A stretch of 64,000 bases of DNA from Delphinapterus leucas (Eukaryota > Chordata > Mammalia > Artiodactyla > Monodontidae): assembly GCF_002288925.2 (NCBI RefSeq), contig NW_022098044.1, forward strand, positions 10,893,388-10,957,387, in the 5' to 3' direction. The notes below the pieces were generated by a model. It searched no databases and was not told the origin of the DNA. It saw nothing but the letters and a program-made list of their open reading frames with translations. The translations under genes and the position numbers were made by a program. Of the stretch, positions 61,401 to 64,000 are shown piece by piece (position 1 is the first letter of the stretch; each line of letters begins with the position of its first letter).

Positions 61401-62507
61401 ACAGTTATCATTTTTCTCTTTTTTAACTTTTGGAGTCTGTAGAACTTTACAGGTCCACATACTAACCTAAGTTGGGAAGCACTGGTCTATGCCTTCAGTC
61501 ATAATTTGCGATGTTAAATGGGCAAATGTAGATGGACTGATCATTACAGTTTGATAGATACAATATACCAGGATACAAATTTTATACAGGATCAGGTCCA
61601 AGGCCCACTGAAAAGCTTTCGATGAATAGTATAGGACCTCCCAATAATTTCTCCATATCTGAGACCGTACTTTCAAATGGAGCTTCGTTAGCAGGATTAT
61701 CACAAAGCAATGGCATAAAAAGGACGGAGAGGGAGAGGGAGAGAAAGAGCAGTTCCATTTATAGCAAAATGGTGGACTAGGGTTTAGAGAAATCCTCATG
61801 GTAAAGAACAGTAAATAATATTGCATTAAAAATTTTATATAGACATATTTATTAAATAGATAGCTAAGAGGAAAGGAAAAGGAAAGTAAAAAGGAATCAT
61901 GAAATTAAAGACAAAGCCTAGGGCCCTCATGGGGTGGAGGTTGGATCAGAAACCTTCACATAAAGCTCCAATTCTCAGGAGATATTCTTAGTGGATAAAC
62001 CTAAAAAATAAATCCACCATATGGAGGAGAATGGTAGAGGGATATGTATCTGCTTAACTGACCCCTGACTTTAGGTGAAGGGGGAAAAATGTCTCTCCTG
62101 GGGCTTTCTAACCACAAGCCAGTCTCCAAACGTAGATGGGGTAGAATTCACACTATCTGTGTAGTCCGAAAAATCAAAAGCCAAAAATCCAGCTGAAAGT
62201 TTAAAGAAAGATAACATATAACTTTGAAAAAAGTTAAGGGAAAAAATGAAAAAAAGGAAATAGAGACAATTTCAAATTTTACATAAACTAGACAAAGAGG
62301 GAACATCCCTAATCATTTTTATTAATAAGCTCATACTAAACCAAGGAAGTTCAGTACGAGAAATGAAAATTACAGGCCATTCCCTCTTATAAACATATAT
62401 GTAAAAGTCTTAAATGAATACCAAACCCAGTAGTGTATAAAAAAGGTAATATATCATCATCAATTTGAGTTCATCCCAGGAATGCAATTTTTTTTTTTTT
62501 TTTTTTT

Positions 62508-62620
62508 GGCCGTGCCACACGGCAGGCAGGATCTTAGCTCCCTGATGACCAGGGATGGAATCCACGCCCCCTGCAGTTGGAAGTGCGGAGTCTTAACCAC
62601 TGGACTGCCAGGGAAGTCCC
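62508..62620 (-). mobile_element. short tRNA-derived SINE
   Basis: Minus-strand copy of about 110 bp with a T-tract of over 20 at its low-coordinate end. Confidence 0.82.
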
Positions 62621-63054
62621 CCCACCATGTTGCTTTAAAAGATTAAATAATATAATTCATCACAGTAATAGCTTAAAGGAGTAAAATCATAACGGTCATC
62701 TCAATAGATACAAAAATGTATTTGATAAAATTCAACATACATTCAAGAGTAAAACAACAGATCTGAAATGGCAGAGGAGAAAGTAAACTTGAAGACAGAT
62801 TACGAGAAAATATCAAATCTGAAGAAAATAGTGTAAAAATATTGAGGAAAAATGAGACAAGTCTCAGAGATGTGTGGAATAATATCAGGCATTCCAACAT
62901 ACATACCAATGAAGTCACAGAAGGAAAGGAGAGAAAAAGGGGATAGAAAAAAAATATTTGATGAAATAATCAGTGGACATTTCTCAAATTTGGTGACAAG
63001 CATCAACTTAGAGATCCAAAAAGCTTAATCAACTCCAAATAGGAGAATAACATG

Positions 63055-63295
63055 CTTGGACTCTTGAGCTAGACGATCTGAGTTCAAATCCCAGCTCTGC
63101 CACTAATTAACTGTGTGACCTTGGGCAAATTAAATTACTTAATCTCTCAGACCCTTAAAATATAAATCTGTAAAATGGAGATAACAGTTTTTATTTCACA
63201 GGGTTTTGTGAGGACTAAATGAGATCATCCACCATATAATGCTTCATAAACTGCTTGGCCTTCTATAAGTGCTAAACGTTAGGTACTGTTGTTAT
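63055..63295 (-). mobile_element. MIR element
   Basis: GAGTTCAAATCCCAGCTCTG, TGTGTGACCTTGGGCAAATT and TGTAAAATGGAGATAACAGT give a long, well-kept reverse MIR. Confidence 0.85.
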
Positions 63296-63339
63296 TACTA
63301 TTAGTACATAACAGTATCTTGAACTCTCTCAATATATAA

Positions 63340-63745
63340 AAAGATTCATGTAATGAAATATTATTTAGCCATAAAAAGGAATGAAGCACTGATACATGCT
63401 ACAACATGGATGACCCCTGAAAACATCAGGTTAAGTGAAAGAAGTCAGTCACAAAAGACCACACACTGTATGATTCCATTTACATGAAATGTCCAGAATA
63501 GGCAAATCTATAGAGACAGAAAGAAGATAAGTGATTGCTTAGGGGTAGGAGGTTGGGGGAAGGATGGGAGAATTAGAGGGTGGTAGCTAAATGGCGTAGG
63601 GTTTCTTTTCCTGAGGTGATAAAATGTTCTCAAATTGATTATGGTGATGGTTGCACAACTCTGCAAATATATGAGTTATATTTTTTTAAATGGGTGAATT
63701 GCATGGTACGTGAATTATATCACCACAAAACTGCTATTAAACTGT
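63340..63745 (+). mobile_element. LINE-1 3' end (older subfamily)
   Basis: TTATTTAGCCATAAAAAGGA, CACTGTATGATTCCATTTAC and TCTCAAATTGATTATGGTGA are typical of an old LINE-1 3' region, different from the 61 kb copy. Confidence 0.7.
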
Positions 63746-64000
63746 TATTAAAAAAACATTCAAATAAATTCTTAATGAATAAACGTTGAGTAAAAGGTCT
63801 TATTTACAGCAGATATTCTCCAGTTGAATTCTTCTCATCTTGATAATCCTCTGAAATATTTCATAATTTAAAGCTTTTTTTAAAACTGAGAAATACAGAA
63901 AATAACCTAATAGACACTCATTAATATGTCACTCAGATTTAACAAATGTCAATATTGTGCTATATTTTCTCCAAATCTCTCTTTGTCTTCTTTCAGAAAT

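Larger units (their letters stand above)
60456..64000. other. FANCI: FANCI intron, no exon seen
   Basis: I looked on the minus strand for the next upstream exon (human segment ending with NSVMQTLLSQ) and did not find it. The stretch is LINE-1, MIR and SINE relics with AT-rich sequence between. The exon is probably beyond the window. Confidence 0.6.

Overview
The window is mammalian nuclear DNA, most likely from a whale or dolphin. It has intron-split genes with GT-AG borders, and many copies of a roughly 190 bp tRNA-derived SINE of the CHR-2 type, which is typical of cetaceans and their hippo/ruminant relatives. Several copies have long A-tails and perfect target-site duplications, so they look young. 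LINE-1, MIR and DNA-transposon relics fill in the rest. The species call is an inference from the repeats and from protein similarity.

Layout. Positions 1-20,090 are intergenic, made of SINEs, LINE-1 ends, MIRs and older repeats, and I can support no protein gene there. A minus-strand tRNA-Arg(TCG) gene lies at 20,117-20,189. Just beyond it is a CpG-rich promoter (about 20,300-21,000) that fires rightward into POLG, the catalytic subunit of the mitochondrial DNA polymerase. All 22 POLG coding exons can be traced from the ATG at 21,527 to the stop at 37,775-37,777. They join in frame and give 1,219 residues. FANCI, the Fanconi anaemia ID2-complex subunit, runs the other way on the minus strand. 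Its last 19 coding exons lie between 60,455 and 38,080 and encode 694 residues; the rest lies beyond the window or in a part I could not resolve. POLG and FANCI meet tail to tail, and POLG's likely poly(A) signal lies beyond FANCI's stop codon.

The most notable feature is in the first POLG coding exon. A 23-codon upstream ORF (21,389-21,460) is followed 11 nt later by a CTG in good initiation context (21,472). This opens a second long reading frame over POLG. After splicing to exon 3 that frame ends at a TGA at 25,099-25,101, giving 246 codons. This is the POLGARF arrangement described for human POLG: the same 23-codon uORF, the same 52 nt between CUG and AUG, and a length that differs from human (260) by the 14 codons that POLG itself lacks here. 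POLG also lacks the human polyglutamine tract and stops six residues early, at a CGA-to-TGA change.

A 400-base assembly gap (46,979-47,378) sits inside an AT-rich simple repeat in a FANCI intron. Long open frames running across it are artefacts.
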